In this document: one piece after another, positions 15,727-25,721 of the stretch
Layout: each line of letters begins with the position of its first letter
Numbering within the stretch: position 1 is the first letter of the stretch
Origin: Vibrio bathopelagicus
GTDB lineage: Bacteria; Pseudomonadota; Gammaproteobacteria; Enterobacterales; Vibrionaceae
Length of the DNA: 64,000 bases
NCBI RefSeq assembly: GCF_014879975.1
Contig: NZ_CP062501.1
Span: 1,364,001 to 1,428,000, forward strand
Reading direction: 5' to 3'
Program-made: the position numbers and the translations under genes
Notes under the pieces: model-generated
What the model was told of the DNA's origin: nothing
Databases searched by the model: none
The model's input: the letters and a program-made list of their open reading frames with translations, nothing else

Positions 15727-18700
15727 TTAAGAACAAACCTGAGTCCAGCTACCATCACTGCCCGGTTCAGAACTTGTCCACCAGTTTGCTTGATAAATAC
15801 TACCGTTATGAACCACTTGGTCACCTGTGTTTGCATGGCTTGGGTTACCCGCCCAATCTTTCTGAGGTAAGTCTGGGTAAACCGCTAAACCTGCTGTATC
15901 ACATGTACCTGGGGTTGTGCCGCCATCGCCAGGGTTACCGCCACCTGAACTGATGTCACCTAACGGTAGGTCTGGTTGCTCAAAGCTAAAGGCATAATCG
16001 ATACCGTTCACGCTCACTGCATAGTTAGCAGGGCCTGAGATTGGCAAGTAATACACCATATCTAACTCATACACACCACCCGCTGGAAGCTCTTCCCATG
16101 TAGGTAAAGTAAACGCCACTCGGTGCATGGTTCCATCTAAACCACCGATGTTATCCGCACGAGTATGACCCGAAGCAATCACAGTTAAACCACCACCCGA
16201 TTGATCTTTCGCGTTATCAGGTGCTGACACTGGGATATCGAATTGGAACTCGGTACCGCCCGGAAGTGCTTGACCTGTGTTATTTGTAAACGTGATCTTA
16301 GGATTGATTGGGTAGTTTTGGTCTCCGACTTTGAAGCCACCAACTGAAACCGTAATATCTAACGCTTCTGTTGGGATAGCGCCAGTCGCCACTTTGTTTC
16401 CATATGGAGTCGCAGACTTAAACTTATCGTAGATAGCTTTCGTCATTGTGTTACCCATGTGGAACTCACCGTTACCGCTATTACACGCTTGTTCGGTCGT
16501 ATCGATTGAAGTTCGGTTGCCGCTCGCATCGAGTACATAACAGTTATAATCCCCTGCTAGTTCCCAGAACATGATGCCGCCGATCTCTTTGTCGATAACG
16601 TAGTCTGCTTTCACATCAATAGACTGTTTATCTTCCGTTGAAAGGAATACGCCCTTCTCTGCATTCCACAACCAAGGGGCAACCGCCACGCTGTCATAAT
16701 TACGCGTGTAAGTGCCAGCTAAAACATCAGATGGATCGTTCACAGGATCAAGCTTGTAAGCCTCAGCGTAAGAACCCCAAATACCTTTCTCTAGGTTCTT
16801 AGCGTGCCACATTGGGTTAGAGCCCGCGCCCATTTCGTTGCCCTTCGGATCGGTATCGTGCCACATATTGTCGATACCAATTGCACCATGGCCACAATTG
16901 TTCTTCTCACCTTCACCCGTACCTGCTGAACATTCAGCTTGGTTTGGAAGTGCAGCTCGGCCCCAAAGGCCATTTTCGCCACCGGTTACACCTTGCCAAC
17001 CACGAGTGTAGTAAGGCACACCGATGTTAATACGACCTGCAGGCATAGAACCACGGAAGTAATGGTAAGCCCAATCCGTGTTCAGATAACCGATACCACC
17101 GTAAGCCGCAGTGCCGTAAACGTTCCACTGTGCTAACTCTGAATCTTTACCTGTATCAAACAATGCAGCGTTATGACCAACGTGATCGTTCCACGCACCG
17201 TGAAGGTCATAAGACATGATGTTTACGTAATCGAGGTATTTGGTTACATCGAATGTTTCCATACCGCGCAGTAGGTAACCAGAAGAAGGAGCCGCGATAG
17301 TTAACATGTAGTGATTGCCATCTTGCGCAGAGGCAGCATCAAGCTTCTCACGCAACACTTTCATCAACACTTGGTACGAAGCCCATAAGTATTGACGACG
17401 TGGTTCCATGAAGTCTTTATCATATGGATTACCTGCGCCCGCCATTGACGTTGGGTATTCGTAATCGATATCTAGACCATCGAACTGGTATTTACGAAGC
17501 ATTTCAACCGCTGAAGTTGCGAATGTTTCGATGCCTTGATGGTTGATTGAGCCGTCAGCATTTGTCGTCATGGTGTAGAAACCACCATCAGCAACTCGGC
17601 TGCCGTCTGTCGCGAAATGACCACCGGTTTCAGCCCAACCACCAATAGAGATTAACGTTTTAACGCCGTGTTTTTTCTTCGCTGTCGCTAACGCACCAAA
17701 GTGACCTTTGAAGCCTAATTCAGGATCGACTTCCACGCCCGGCCACTCTTTACCCACCGCTGCGTTTTCAGGGTCGTTTACATCACCCACATTTACTTTA
17801 CCATCTGAGCCAATGCTCACGAAAGCGTAGTTAATGTGTGTAAGTTGTTCCCAAGGAATATCATTTACTAAGTAAGCAGCTTGTGGATCGTCCCCAGCAC
17901 GCCAGCTTGTGAAGTAACCAATCACACGACGTGGGTGATCCGCGCCCATCTTCTCACGACCTTCATCATCGTAAATCGTACAGTAAGGTACATCGACACC
18001 TTGAGTTTGATATAAGCCATCAGGACGACAAGTACTCACTGTCGCAGCGCCATTGACTATCAAAGAAGCTAACGCTGAATCAGTCGTAGCACCTTGGTTG
18101 TCGGTTGCTTTTGCATAAACCGCTAAAGAGCCTGCCTGAGTCGTTGTGTAGTCTAGTGTGTATGGGCTTGTCGCTGTTGTGCCAACAAGAGAACCTGCTA
18201 CGTAGAAATCCACCTTATCGACTGTGCCATCGTTGTCTGCTGCCGTTGCTGTAAAGGTTACAACACCACCAACATCCACAGACTTCGCTGAAAGTGCTAC
18301 TGATACTGTCGGCGCTTCATTACCTGGTTGTGCTGAATCAACAGAAACGGAAACCGCGCTTGCAACACTTGCAGCACCTTCATTATCCGTTGCAACAACT
18401 GAAACTTGATGGTTGCCAGACGTCGCAGACCAAGCCGCTTCAAATGGTGCCGCTGTCACAACCGCGACCGAAGAACCATCAACAAAGAATTCTACTGAAG
18501 CAACACTACCATCAGCATCCAGTGCTGTTGCGCTTAAGACGACATTGTCGCCTTCAACAATCACATCTGATGCCGTTGGCGCTGTTAACGAAGTCGTTGG
18601 TGCTTCATTTGGTGTACCACCGCCTCCATTGCCACTACACACATCTAGCTTTTTCCACTGTGCATAGTCACCTTCAAATTGGCTCGGATTGTTGTTTTGA

Positions 18701-18894
18701 TTCCAGTAATTTGCTGAGTACGCGCTGCCGTCATGTGAAACCTGATCACCACCGGTGTACACCGTGGCAGAGTCCCACGTTTCTAACGTTGAACAATCAA
18801 CAGCCGCATAACTGTTGAACGCCATCAAGCATGACGCGGTGAGAGTACTGAGTGTAAAAACCTTCTTGGCCACTCTTCCTTGGTTTAGGTGCAT
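15727..18894 (-). CDS. Secreted multidomain GH18 chitinase or chitodextrinase
   Basis: The 1055-residue protein has a signal peptide (about 1-30), an N-terminal CBM5/12-type chitin-binding module (about 32-87, with aromatic AVYxxGDxVSHDGxxYxAxxW pattern), two Ig-like linker domains (about 95-190 and 195-290), a GH18 catalytic domain (about 325-840), a chitinase C-terminal domain (about 870-985) and a second CBM5/12 at the end. The catalytic motif [10 protein letters not shown] (about 470-479) is intact, with Glu as acid/base. It should cut chitin or chitin oligomers outside the cytosol. Its size resembles Vibrio chitodextrinase EndoI, so the choice between chitinase and chitodextrinase stays open. 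Confidence 0.92.
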   Translation of the reverse strand: MHLNQGRVAKKVFTLSTLTASCLMAFNSYAAVDCSTLETWDSATVYTGGDQVSHDGSAYSANYWNQNNNPSQFEGDYAQWKKLDVCSGNGGGGTPNEAPTTSLTAPTASDVIVEGDNVVLSATALDADGSVASVEFFVDGSSVAVVTAAPFEAAWSATSGNHQVSVVATDNEGAASVASAVSVSVDSAQPGNEAPTVSVALSAKSVDVGGVVTFTATAADNDGTVDKVDFYVAGSLVGTTATSPYTLDYTTTQAGSLAVYAKATDNQGATTDSALASLIVNGAATVSTCRPDGLYQTQGVDVPYCTIYDDEGREKMGADHPRRVIGYFTSWRAGDDPQAAYLVNDIPWEQLTHINYAFVSIGSDGKVNVGDVNDPENAAVGKEWPGVEVDPELGFKGHFGALATAKKKHGVKTLISIGGWAETGGHFATDGSRVADGGFYTMTTNADGSINHQGIETFATSAVEMLRKYQFDGLDIDYEYPTSMAGAGNPYDKDFMEPRRQYLWASYQVLMKVLREKLDAASAQDGNHYMLTIAAPSSGYLLRGMETFDVTKYLDYVNIMSYDLHGAWNDHVGHNAALFDTGKDSELAQWNVYGTAAYGGIGYLNTDWAYHYFRGSMPAGRINIGVPYYTRGWQGVTGGENGLWGRAALPNQAECSAGTGEGEKNNCGHGAIGIDNMWHDTDPKGNEMGAGSNPMWHAKNLEKGIWGSYAEAYKLDPVNDPSDVLAGTYTRNYDSVAVAPWLWNAEKGVFLSTEDKQSIDVKADYVIDKEIGGIMFWELAGDYNCYVLDASGNRTSIDTTEQACNSGNGEFHMGNTMTKAIYDKFKSATPYGNKVATGAIPTEALDITVSVGGFKVGDQNYPINPKITFTNNTGQALPGGTEFQFDIPVSAPDNAKDQSGGGLTVIASGHTRADNIGGLDGTMHRVAFTLPTWEELPAGGVYELDMVYYLPISGPANYAVSVNGIDYAFSFEQPDLPLGDISSGGGNPGDGGTTPGTCDTAGLAVYPDLPQKDWAGNPSHANTGDQVVHNGSIYQANWWTSSEPGSDGSWTQVCS

Positions 18895-19344
18895 GTTAGC
18901 TATCCCTTAAGTTGTTGTTTCAAGATGTTTAATTTAAGCGGCACTTTCCTCACCACTTAAATCTCTTCGCAAAACAACTGTAGGTAACAGCGCCAATTAA
19001 ACACCTAAAATATTCAGTATTTATAAAATGACTCGCATTAATTTGTTTGTAGCATGCAATGAGTCGACACTTATTTTGCACCAACAACTAATATTAATTT
19101 ATTTCGGAAAGCTAAAAAATAATGTCTCAAAAGTCAGAAATGTGACTCAGCGTTGAGAAAAAATTCGCATTAAAACTAACCAAAAAGTAGAGATTTATAG
19201 ATGATTTGGGTTTCTTTTGGGAATTCGCCCACTTTTTGATAACAAATGTGTTAGTATCTGCGGCTTTTTTGACGAACCTCACATTTCTATGCAAGTGTGG
19301 GAGAAATACATAGGCTTGAAAAAGCCAAATATAGCGAAGAAATA
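18895..19344. other. Divergent chitinase/BCCT intergenic region
   Basis: About 450 bp of AT-rich sequence separates the two divergent genes and must hold both promoters. I see no convincing CRP site, operator palindrome or small gene. A bulged inverted repeat lies near 19277-19303, just before the BCCT start. Confidence 0.5.
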
Positions 19345-20931
19345 ATGTCCAACTTGACGCAAGTCGCCAACGAAAACATCAACGCAGAATCTACTTCTAT
19401 CGATTTCAACAAAGCTCAATCTTTGGGTGAAAAACTGGAACACGGAAACCCAGTATTTTGGCTTAGTGGCAGTTTTTTAACCCTCTTTGTCATCCTCGCT
19501 TTCACCAACACCTCCGTGTTGTCCGAACTTGTTAACATCGGCTTTAGTTACTCAACTAAATGGTTCGGTGCTTTCTGGCAAGTCCTACTACTACTTAACT
19601 TCATTATCGGCTTAGTGCTTGCACTAGGGCGCACAGGTCACGTTCGTTTAGGAACGCTTGCCCTCCCTGAAATGACCACCTTTAAATGGATGTCTATCGT
19701 CCTATGTACGCTGCTAGCCGGCGGTGGTGTGTTCTGGGCAGCGGCAGAACCTATTGCTCACTTTGTTTCGGCTCCGCCACTTTATGGCAACGCTGATCCA
19801 CAAGCGATGGCGTTTAACGCCCTATCACAATCTTTCATGCACTGGGGTTTCCTTGCATGGGCAATCTTAGGCGGTTTGTCTTCTATCGTGTTAATGCACC
19901 TGCATTACGACAAAGGCCTTCCTCTTAAGCCTCGTACTCTGCTTTACCCAGTACTAGGCGACAAAGCAATTAATAGCTGGATTGGTAACGTAGTCGACGC
20001 ATGCAGCATCGTCGCTGTAGCCGCGGGTACTATCGGCCCTATTGGTTTCCTTGGCCTACAAATCAGCTACGCTCTGAGCGAACTGTTTGGTATTTCAGAC
20101 AGCTTTGCGACTCAAAGTGTTGTTATCGTATTTGCGATCGCAATGTACACACTGTCTGCATTAAGTGGCGTGAACAAGGGCATCCAACTGGTTAGCCGTT
20201 ACAACATCATCTTGTCTGTGTGCCTAATTGGCTACATCCTGCTAGTCGGCCCAACGAGCTTCATCATTGATGGCTACCTACAAGGCATGGGTGAAATGGT
20301 CGATAACTTCATCCCAATGGCGCTTTACCGCCAAGATACAGCGTGGCTAGGTGGCTGGACGGTATTCTTCTGGGGTTGGTTCTTAGGCTATGGCCCGATG
20401 ATGGCAATCTTCATTGCTCGTATCTCACGTGGCCGTACCATTCGCCAGATGATCGTTTCTATCAGCATCGTTGCACCGCTAGTAACATGTTTCTGGTTCA
20501 GCATCGTTGGTGGTAGTGGTTTAGCGTTTGAATTAGAGAACCCAGGCGTGATTTCTAGTGCGTTCGAAGGCTTTAACCTTCCAGCTGTTCTTCTAGCAAT
20601 TACAGCGCAACTGCCGTTCCCTACTTTGCTGGCGATTCTGTTCCTGATCCTGACGACCACGTTCATCGTGACGACCGGTGACTCAATGACTTACACCATC
20701 AGTGTGGTAATGACAGGCACAACAGAACCAAACGCAGCGGTACGTACCTTCTGGGGTATCATCATGGGTGCGGTCGCTATCGCGCTTATCTCAATGGGTT
20801 CCGGTGGTATTTCTGCACTGCAGTCGTTTATTGTGATCACTGCGGTTCCGGTATCATTTATCTTGCTGCCATGCTTATGGCACGCACCGAAGATCGCGAA
20901 ACAGATGGCAAGAGATCAAGGTCTCGTTTAA
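19345..20931 (+). CDS. BCCT-family transporter
   Basis: The 528-residue protein has about 12 transmembrane segments and the BCCT signature around TM8 (GGWTVFFWGWFLGY, then ARISRGRTIRQMI). BCCT carriers import betaine, carnitine, choline or similar zwitterions with Na+ or H+, often as osmoprotectants. Here the usual aromatic YWAWW core of betaine carriers is FWGWF, so the substrate may differ. I prefer the ATG at 19345 (GAAGAA upstream) over a GTG at 19297. It is divergent from the chitinase gene and followed by a strong terminator. Confidence 0.88.
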   Translation: MSNLTQVANENINAESTSIDFNKAQSLGEKLEHGNPVFWLSGSFLTLFVILAFTNTSVLSELVNIGFSYSTKWFGAFWQVLLLLNFIIGLVLALGRTGHVRLGTLALPEMTTFKWMSIVLCTLLAGGGVFWAAAEPIAHFVSAPPLYGNADPQAMAFNALSQSFMHWGFLAWAILGGLSSIVLMHLHYDKGLPLKPRTLLYPVLGDKAINSWIGNVVDACSIVAVAAGTIGPIGFLGLQISYALSELFGISDSFATQSVVIVFAIAMYTLSALSGVNKGIQLVSRYNIILSVCLIGYILLVGPTSFIIDGYLQGMGEMVDNFIPMALYRQDTAWLGGWTVFFWGWFLGYGPMMAIFIARISRGRTIRQMIVSISIVAPLVTCFWFSIVGGSGLAFELENPGVISSAFEGFNLPAVLLAITAQLPFPTLLAILFLILTTTFIVTTGDSMTYTISVVMTGTTEPNAAVRTFWGIIMGAVAIALISMGSGGISALQSFIVITAVPVSFILLPCLWHAPKIAKQMARDQGLV

Positions 20932-20971
20932 TGCCTAATCCGATTTAGTGTCGGGTAACGTGTAAAGCGAA

Positions 20972-21008
20972 AAAGCCACTCAAGTGATTCACCTGAGTGG
21001 CTTTGTTT
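20972..21008. terminator. Terminator after the BCCT gene
   Basis: AAAGCCACTCA and TGAGTGGCTTT form a perfect 11-bp stem with an 11-base loop, followed by GTTTTA on the plus strand and preceded by an A run. It can serve both the BCCT gene and the convergent RidA gene. Confidence 0.85.
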
Positions 21009-21076
21009 TATCTGTTCGATATTTAAGTTGATTAGCGCTCATATTGACTAATGCTAATTTCTACCGATATTTTGGC

Positions 21077-21439
21077 TTATTGAAACTTCTCACCCGCAGC
21101 AACCATAAACGACATCTCAACCAACAGCTCTGGGTTTGCCAGTTCTGCTTTCACACATGCACGGCTTGGCGCGCAGCCTTCAGGGAACCACGCTTCCCAA
21201 ACTTCATTTAGTGCATCAAAGTTAGCGAAATCTGTTAGGTAAATCGTTACCGACAACACGCGAGATTTGTCACTGTCTACTAAGCTCATCATTTCTTCAG
21301 CTTGATCAAAAATTTGCTGAACCTGACTTTTGATACCTGCCGTTGTATCCGCTTCAGCAACTTCCACAAAACTTGCGATACCGTTGAAAACAGTCACATC
21401 AGACCAACGTTTGGTCGGGTTAATTCTATGAATTTTCAC
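21077..21439 (-). CDS. RidA-family protein (single domain)
   Basis: This 120-residue protein has the RidA fold: SVTIYLTDFANFDALNEVWEAWF, then PSRACVKAELANPELLVEM. RidA deaminates reactive enamine/imine intermediates. The equivalents of the catalytic Arg105 (SRACV) and Glu120 (LVEM) of E. coli RidA are both present, so it could be active, unlike the triple fusion further right. The start is GTG with GAGAA upstream. It is a single gene; its physiological substrate is unknown. Confidence 0.85.
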   Translation of the reverse strand: MKIHRINPTKRWSDVTVFNGIASFVEVAEADTTAGIKSQVQQIFDQAEEMMSLVDSDKSRVLSVTIYLTDFANFDALNEVWEAWFPEGCAPSRACVKAELANPELLVEMSFMVAAGEKFQ

Positions 21440-21689
21440 TCGTTATTCTCTTCTTATTGTTAGGGTTTACATCAGAGTAATCTAATCCAAATCCCTGTTA
21501 TTGAAAACAAAAATTAGAACGCACCTCTTCCCGCCCTACACCTCTCCTTTGCAAACAACCACTTTTCGACCAGATTCATGAAGCCTTGAACCTACGCTAG
21601 TTAAAAAAGATTAAGTATTATTATCAACACGAAATTTAATCTGAACTCGGGCGGTCATATTCAGAGATTTTATTAAATGGAGTACTTTT

Positions 21690-22136
21690 ATGCATGTTCA
21701 AACCTATGATGTAAAACAAAGCAACATTGGATATAACCTTGGTGTCATTGGCGTAGCATTAGTGTTGGCTTGGATCGGAATCTACAAATTCACCCCAACC
21801 GAAGCGATGCTCATTGAACCGCTAATCGCAAATCATCCTGCAATGAACTGGCTTTACAATCTGTTCTCAGTACAAGCTGTCTCTAACATGGTAGGTGGTG
21901 CGGAGATCATTGTCGCGATTGGATTGATCGTTGGATTTAAGAAGCCGACAGTAGCATTCTATTCAGGCATTGCAGCAGCGGCTATCTTTGTTGTAACACT
22001 CAGCTTTCTGGTTACAACACCAAATGCTTGGAAAGTATCGGATGGCATCTTAGTCACTAACTTTTTCCTAGTGAAAGACATCCTGTTTTTGGCTATAGCG
22101 ATTAGCGTAATCGAACGTAATAAACCTCAGAAGTAG
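21690..22136 (+). CDS. DUF417/YkgB-family membrane protein
   Basis: The 148-residue protein has four hydrophobic segments and the DUF417 pattern (LGVIGVALVLAWIGIYKFTP at the start, NWLYNLFSVQ, VGGAEIIVAIGL). E. coli RclC, induced by reactive chlorine, belongs to this family, but other members have no known role. A good ribosome site (GGAG) precedes the ATG. No partner gene is adjacent. Confidence 0.85.
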   Translation: MHVQTYDVKQSNIGYNLGVIGVALVLAWIGIYKFTPTEAMLIEPLIANHPAMNWLYNLFSVQAVSNMVGGAEIIVAIGLIVGFKKPTVAFYSGIAAAAIFVVTLSFLVTTPNAWKVSDGILVTNFFLVKDILFLAIAISVIERNKPQK

Positions 22137-22282
22137 CTGTAAATTTTTAAGTAGCCGTAAACCTAGAAGTAAAAAGCTCGAAGCTGGCTAGAAGGACACT
22201 GCCAGCTTCTAATGAATAAGGCATAATCGATTAAGTCGTCTATTCCGAATACAGGTATCACGCCATAATGAATTAGATGTTT

Positions 22283-22321
22283 CTACTCAACTTTTACTCT
22301 CAACTTTTACTCTCAACTCTT
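22283..22321. repeat. Three near-copies of a 13-bp repeat at a gene end
   Basis: ACTCTCAACTTTT occurs once perfectly (22296-22308), flanked by a left copy with two changes (22283-22295) and a right copy with one change (22309-22321). The array spans the stop codon of the hydrolase gene, so copy-number change would alter its C-terminus. Confidence 0.7.
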
Positions 22322-23048
22322 CGCACGCTAAGCCATCCAAAAAGCCAATTATAATGTCATTCGTGCTTTGCTTCGCGAGATTAGAACCATAATCACTTAA
22401 ATCCATATGTTTAGAGTCTGGAATCTCAACAACACAACTACCATATCGCTTCTGCTCTGATTCAGTAGGTAGTACACCCTCTTTGGTAGGGTATTCAGTT
22501 GCTCGAATGGAAAGCACTCGAATATTATTATTTTTCGGCAAAGTGACTCGTTTATGATCGAGCGTAATTAACTGAGAAATATAACTTTTATTTTCGTTAC
22601 TCAACCATGTAGAGATATCTCCGCCGTTGGAATGCCCGACTAAGGTTAACTTGTCAAAATCATAAGCAGGGAAACGACTCGCTAGCTCATGTTGAAGTAC
22701 ATTGAGAGTCTGTGCCCCTCGCGTCCAATTTTCAATTCGTGTCTTATACAAATCACCAGTCTTCGATAAAGGAGGATCACTTGATAGTTCGTGAGCGACA
22801 TAAATGGTCATGTAACCCCTATCGTTCAGCATTTCTCCAACAAAACTATATTTGGTGAATGGAACTCGATTACCGGCACTAATAAAAGCCACGTCACACT
22901 GTTCTTCCATTGTGCAACTTTCAGGGGCCTGAGGTAAAACAACCTCTACAGGTATAGAGCGATCTCTTTCCGAGTCAACAATAACCATCGACTCCGCTGA
23001 CGTAGGCAAAGACAGAACACCTAAGAAAGCGCCCATTAAATATTTCAT
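22287..23048 (-). CDS. Exported alpha/beta-hydrolase-like protein
   Basis: The 253-residue protein begins with a short signal peptide (about 1-18). It has an alpha/beta-hydrolase nucleophile elbow GHSNGG (about 140-145, Ser as nucleophile), a later Asp (ITLDHKRV) and a His (DSKHMDLSDYG) in plausible order for a catalytic triad. The two early cysteines in CTMEEQC may form a disulfide, consistent with export. The C-terminus is encoded by a short tandem repeat. It probably is a periplasmic esterase or lipase-like hydrolase; the substrate is unknown. Confidence 0.65.
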   Translation of the reverse strand: MKYLMGAFLGVLSLPTSAESMVIVDSERDRSIPVEVVLPQAPESCTMEEQCDVAFISAGNRVPFTKYSFVGEMLNDRGYMTIYVAHELSSDPPLSKTGDLYKTRIENWTRGAQTLNVLQHELASRFPAYDFDKLTLVGHSNGGDISTWLSNENKSYISQLITLDHKRVTLPKNNNIRVLSIRATEYPTKEGVLPTESEQKRYGSCVVEIPDSKHMDLSDYGSNLAKQSTNDIIIGFLDGLACEELRVKVESKS

Positions 23049-23127
23049 ATAACACCGTGTAATACGTATAAAGTTAATAAGTTCGAGTCAAGATATATGT
23101 TCCAAAGCCTCTACCCATCATTAGGTT

Positions 23128-23604
23128 TTACTCTGCAATACCATCGTGATTGAAGCATTGTCTCGTTACCAAGCCCCATTTTTCGTCCTGGTATTGATCT
23201 TCCACGTAATTACCTGAGGTGTAGTCGTTAACAACCTCTCTCCAAAACTTAACAGCATGCTCTGCGCCCTGTACTTGTTTGATCTCCCAACTGCCTTTTA
23301 GGTGTTCAAACAGCTCAGAGATAAACTGCTTCCCGACTTTATTTTTTCTAAAGTAAGGCACCACATAGAAGTCGCAAATCTCAAACTCGTTTGGCGCTTT
23401 GGTTTCAATGGCTGTCAATGCAGCAGGAACACCATCAATGTAGAGTAGGTAACCCGTCACAGTCTCACCAAGCGTTGGGTAAATCTCAAACAAGCCGTAC
23501 TCGTCTGGTTTATCTCCAATGATCTTTGAAAACTCGGCCGCATACCCCTGATACAAATTCGCGTATACCTGTTGATTACCGCTATAGACTGTCACAATGT
23601 TCAT
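23128..23604 (-). CDS. GNAT-family acetyltransferase
   Basis: This 158-residue protein has the GNAT core (ICDFYVVPYFRKNKVGKQFISELFEHL). The acetyl-CoA loop, usually R/QxxGxG/A, is here RKNKVGK, so it is slightly atypical. The C-terminal DEKWGLVTRQCF resembles small GNAT proteins of vibrios. The acceptor is unknown. It lies in a leftward row of acetyltransferase genes, separated by gaps of about 100 bp. Confidence 0.75.
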   Translation of the reverse strand: MNIVTVYSGNQQVYANLYQGYAAEFSKIIGDKPDEYGLFEIYPTLGETVTGYLLYIDGVPAALTAIETKAPNEFEICDFYVVPYFRKNKVGKQFISELFEHLKGSWEIKQVQGAEHAVKFWREVVNDYTSGNYVEDQYQDEKWGLVTRQCFNHDGIAE

Positions 23605-23709
23605 AAACTGATCTCTGTATTGTTTCGCACCACTATTGGTGTGAGCTCATCTTATCTAAATCTATTATCTCATTGATGATAGAACAAATAATTAATATCA
23701 AACATTCAC

Positions 23710-24228
23710 TTAAGAAGATATCGCCTTTCGATAATAATTAGCGTCTTGATTTTTCCCTTTGAATACTGCGTAGTTTTCTACACGTTCAACTAGGTCAAAA
23801 CTGGCCTTGGATAAGATCTTGTTGGAACCAACATTACCCACTAACGCATAGGCATCAACATATTTAAGGGAAGAGTGCTCAGCCAAGTAAACAAGTAACT
23901 TCTTCACCGCATTAGACGCAATACCCTTAGAGCCAAAGGAGTGACCAACTCGATAGCCTAGCTCTCCACTTCCAGCGATCTGGTCGATATCGCGAACGTT
24001 GATTCGCCCACAAATATTGCCATTAGCGCCTTTTATCAACATAGGAATCATCTCGCCATTGTCATACTCTGTGAGGAAGCTCGTGACTTGCTCAGCAACG
24101 CCCGCATAAGAATAGAAACTGTCTTCCCGAGCTGGGACAAATTGCTCAAACCACTCTCTATTTTCGACTTCAAACTCCAATAAAGCACTGACATCGCTTG
24201 AGTGAAGTAAGTGTAAAAATACATCCAT
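23710..24228 (-). CDS. GNAT-family acetyltransferase (RimJ/RimL-like)
   Basis: The 172-residue protein has a RimJ/RimL-type GNAT domain: ICGRINVRDIDQIAGSGELG followed by the acetyl-CoA loop HSFGSKGIASNAV. Such enzymes acetylate protein N-termini or small amines. The first in-frame codon is a TTG at 24234, but the ATG at 24228 gives a more natural start. The target is unknown. Confidence 0.8.
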   Translation of the reverse strand: MDVFLHLLHSSDVSALLEFEVENREWFEQFVPAREDSFYSYAGVAEQVTSFLTEYDNGEMIPMLIKGANGNICGRINVRDIDQIAGSGELGYRVGHSFGSKGIASNAVKKLLVYLAEHSSLKYVDAYALVGNVGSNKILSKASFDLVERVENYAVFKGKNQDANYYRKAISS

Positions 24229-24295
24229 AATCAATACTCTGTCACTTATCTAAAAAGCCGCGCCTGATGATTCATACAACACGGTTTTTCTGAAT

Positions 24296-24760
24296 TTAAG
24301 GTAAATCCCTTAACTTCTTAGCCGGGTTACCTGCATAGATACCTTTCTCAGTGATGTCTTTGGTGACCACACTGCCCGCACCGATTACTGCACCTTCACA
24401 AATCCTCACAGACAGAACCGTAGCGTTAGAGCCAATCGTGACGTTGTCAGCTATCAAGGTACGTCCCCAATTGTCTGGGTTTGGATCTGGTTTGCCCTCT
24501 TTAAATAAGTCGTTGGCAAACATGACTCCGTGACCAACAAAGCAGTCACTGCCAATAGTCACATACTCGCAAATAAAAGTATGAGATTGAATCTTACTTC
24601 TCGCGCCTATCACCGAGTTCTTTTGAATCTCAACAAAGGGGCCAATGAATACATCATCTTTAAGCTCACAGCCATAAACGTTGCTTGGCTCGATGATAGT
24701 GACATTCTCGCCACAGGTAATATCAGTAATCTGTGCTTTTAATACTCTTGGGCTTGCCAT
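24296..24760 (-). CDS. Left-handed beta-helix (hexapeptide) acyltransferase
   Basis: This 154-residue protein is built of hexapeptide repeats (VFIGPFVEIQ, VTIGSDCFVGH, VTIGSNATVL, GAVIGAGSVVTKDI), ending in the AGNPAKKLR motif of WbbJ/LpxA-like transferases. Such enzymes transfer acetyl groups to sugars in surface polysaccharide synthesis. AGAGGAAG precedes the ATG at 24760, which I prefer over a TTG 54 bp upstream. No polysaccharide genes are nearby, so the acceptor is unknown. Confidence 0.83.
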   Translation of the reverse strand: MASPRVLKAQITDITCGENVTIIEPSNVYGCELKDDVFIGPFVEIQKNSVIGARSKIQSHTFICEYVTIGSDCFVGHGVMFANDLFKEGKPDPNPDNWGRTLIADNVTIGSNATVLSVRICEGAVIGAGSVVTKDITEKGIYAGNPAKKLRDLP

Positions 24761-24879
24761 ACTTCCTCTAACATCAACACCATATATCAACCTAAGCAAT
24801 TGTGCCGTAAGCAATTAAGTACAAGCAAATTGTAAGAAAGAGAGTTGGTAGTGGATCAAAGATTCCATGAGCCTGATAG

Positions 24880-25029
24880 CTAAAACAAGCCAACCAACAC
24901 GACTGACAACAGTATGCCTCCGATAAAGCTAGGCGCATGAAATGGGCGAGCTTTAGATTTTACGTACTCTATCTGAAGGTCTTCTTGATAAGTTTTGACG
25001 GCGAGTTCTTTTACGTAGTTATTTTGCAT
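24880..25029 (-). CDS. Small membrane protein of unknown function
   Basis: The 49-residue protein starts at the ATG at 25029 behind a strong AAGGAGC ribosome site. The first 30 residues are polar and charged; the last 15 (SFIGGILLSVVLVGLF) form a single hydrophobic C-terminal segment, so it looks tail-anchored. No family is recognised. The good ribosome site and clean architecture support a real gene, although it is short. Confidence 0.6.
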   Translation of the reverse strand: MQNNYVKELAVKTYQEDLQIEYVKSKARPFHAPSFIGGILLSVVLVGLF

Positions 25030-25174
25030 AATAAGCTCCTTTTCAATGGTTAAGAGAAGCTTAAAACTTAAAGTTAGGTTGAGGTAAAGCAAAAAATCAG
25101 ATTAATTGAACACTTTATTTCGCTCAACCTTCTAATGTTTGTAAGCGTAGAAATGTAAACGACAGACAAAAAGA

Positions 25175-25690
25175 CTAGAGCAGAGATCGGTACACACACA
25201 ACTCACGATCTTCACCATGAATTTTACGTACCTGTTTCTCAACGAACTCGACACCGAGCTTTCGAATAACTGACTCTGAGCGTTTATTTTCAGACAAGTG
25301 CATCACTTCCAACTCTGTTAGTCCCAAATGAGCTTTACTGTATTCCACTAGCGCAGAAGAAGCTTCATACGCAATGCCTTGCCCCCAAAACGGAACGCCA
25401 AGCCAATAGCCAAGAATCCCAACGTCATCTACTAAACTAGGAAAGCTGACCGCACCGATGATCTCATCGTTACCTGTAAGAGTTATCGCGTAAATCACAC
25501 CCTTTCCTTCATGGAAGAAAGACTCGTGCGTGTTAATCCATTCGACCGCCATGTTTGGTTTGTATGGATGAGGGATGGCAGCTGTCATATCCGCAATCAC
25601 TTTCTCACCCGCTAGTTCAGCGACGCGCTCGCTATCACTCAACCTAAATGGCCTTAAGATTAATCGTTCTGTGATAATGTTCTGCTGCAT
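25175..25690 (-). CDS. GNAT-family acetyltransferase (RimJ/RimL-like)
   Basis: The 171-residue protein starts at an ATG with GGGAAAGG upstream. ITERLILRPFRLSD is the classic RimJ/RimL N-terminus, and the acetyl-CoA loop is GVPFWGQGIAYEASSAL. It should acetylate a protein N-terminus or an amine, but the acceptor cannot be predicted. It follows the small lipoprotein gene 32 bp away in the same direction and may share its transcript. Confidence 0.85.
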   Translation of the reverse strand: MQQNIITERLILRPFRLSDSERVAELAGEKVIADMTAAIPHPYKPNMAVEWINTHESFFHEGKGVIYAITLTGNDEIIGAVSFPSLVDDVGILGYWLGVPFWGQGIAYEASSALVEYSKAHLGLTELEVMHLSENKRSESVIRKLGVEFVEKQVRKIHGEDRELCVYRSLL

Positions 25691-25721
25691 AACCTTTCCC
25701 TTACCTATCGTTTTATAACGG

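Noticed and set aside
18294-18818. Long plus-strand frame inside the chitinase gene
   Set aside because: Antisense to the repeat-like linker region; a low-complexity His/Leu/Gln translation without similarity to a known protein.
23128-25690. Superintegron cassette array, suggested by the run of acetyltransferase genes
   Set aside because: The gaps between genes show no shared attC-like inverted repeats and no integrase is present.
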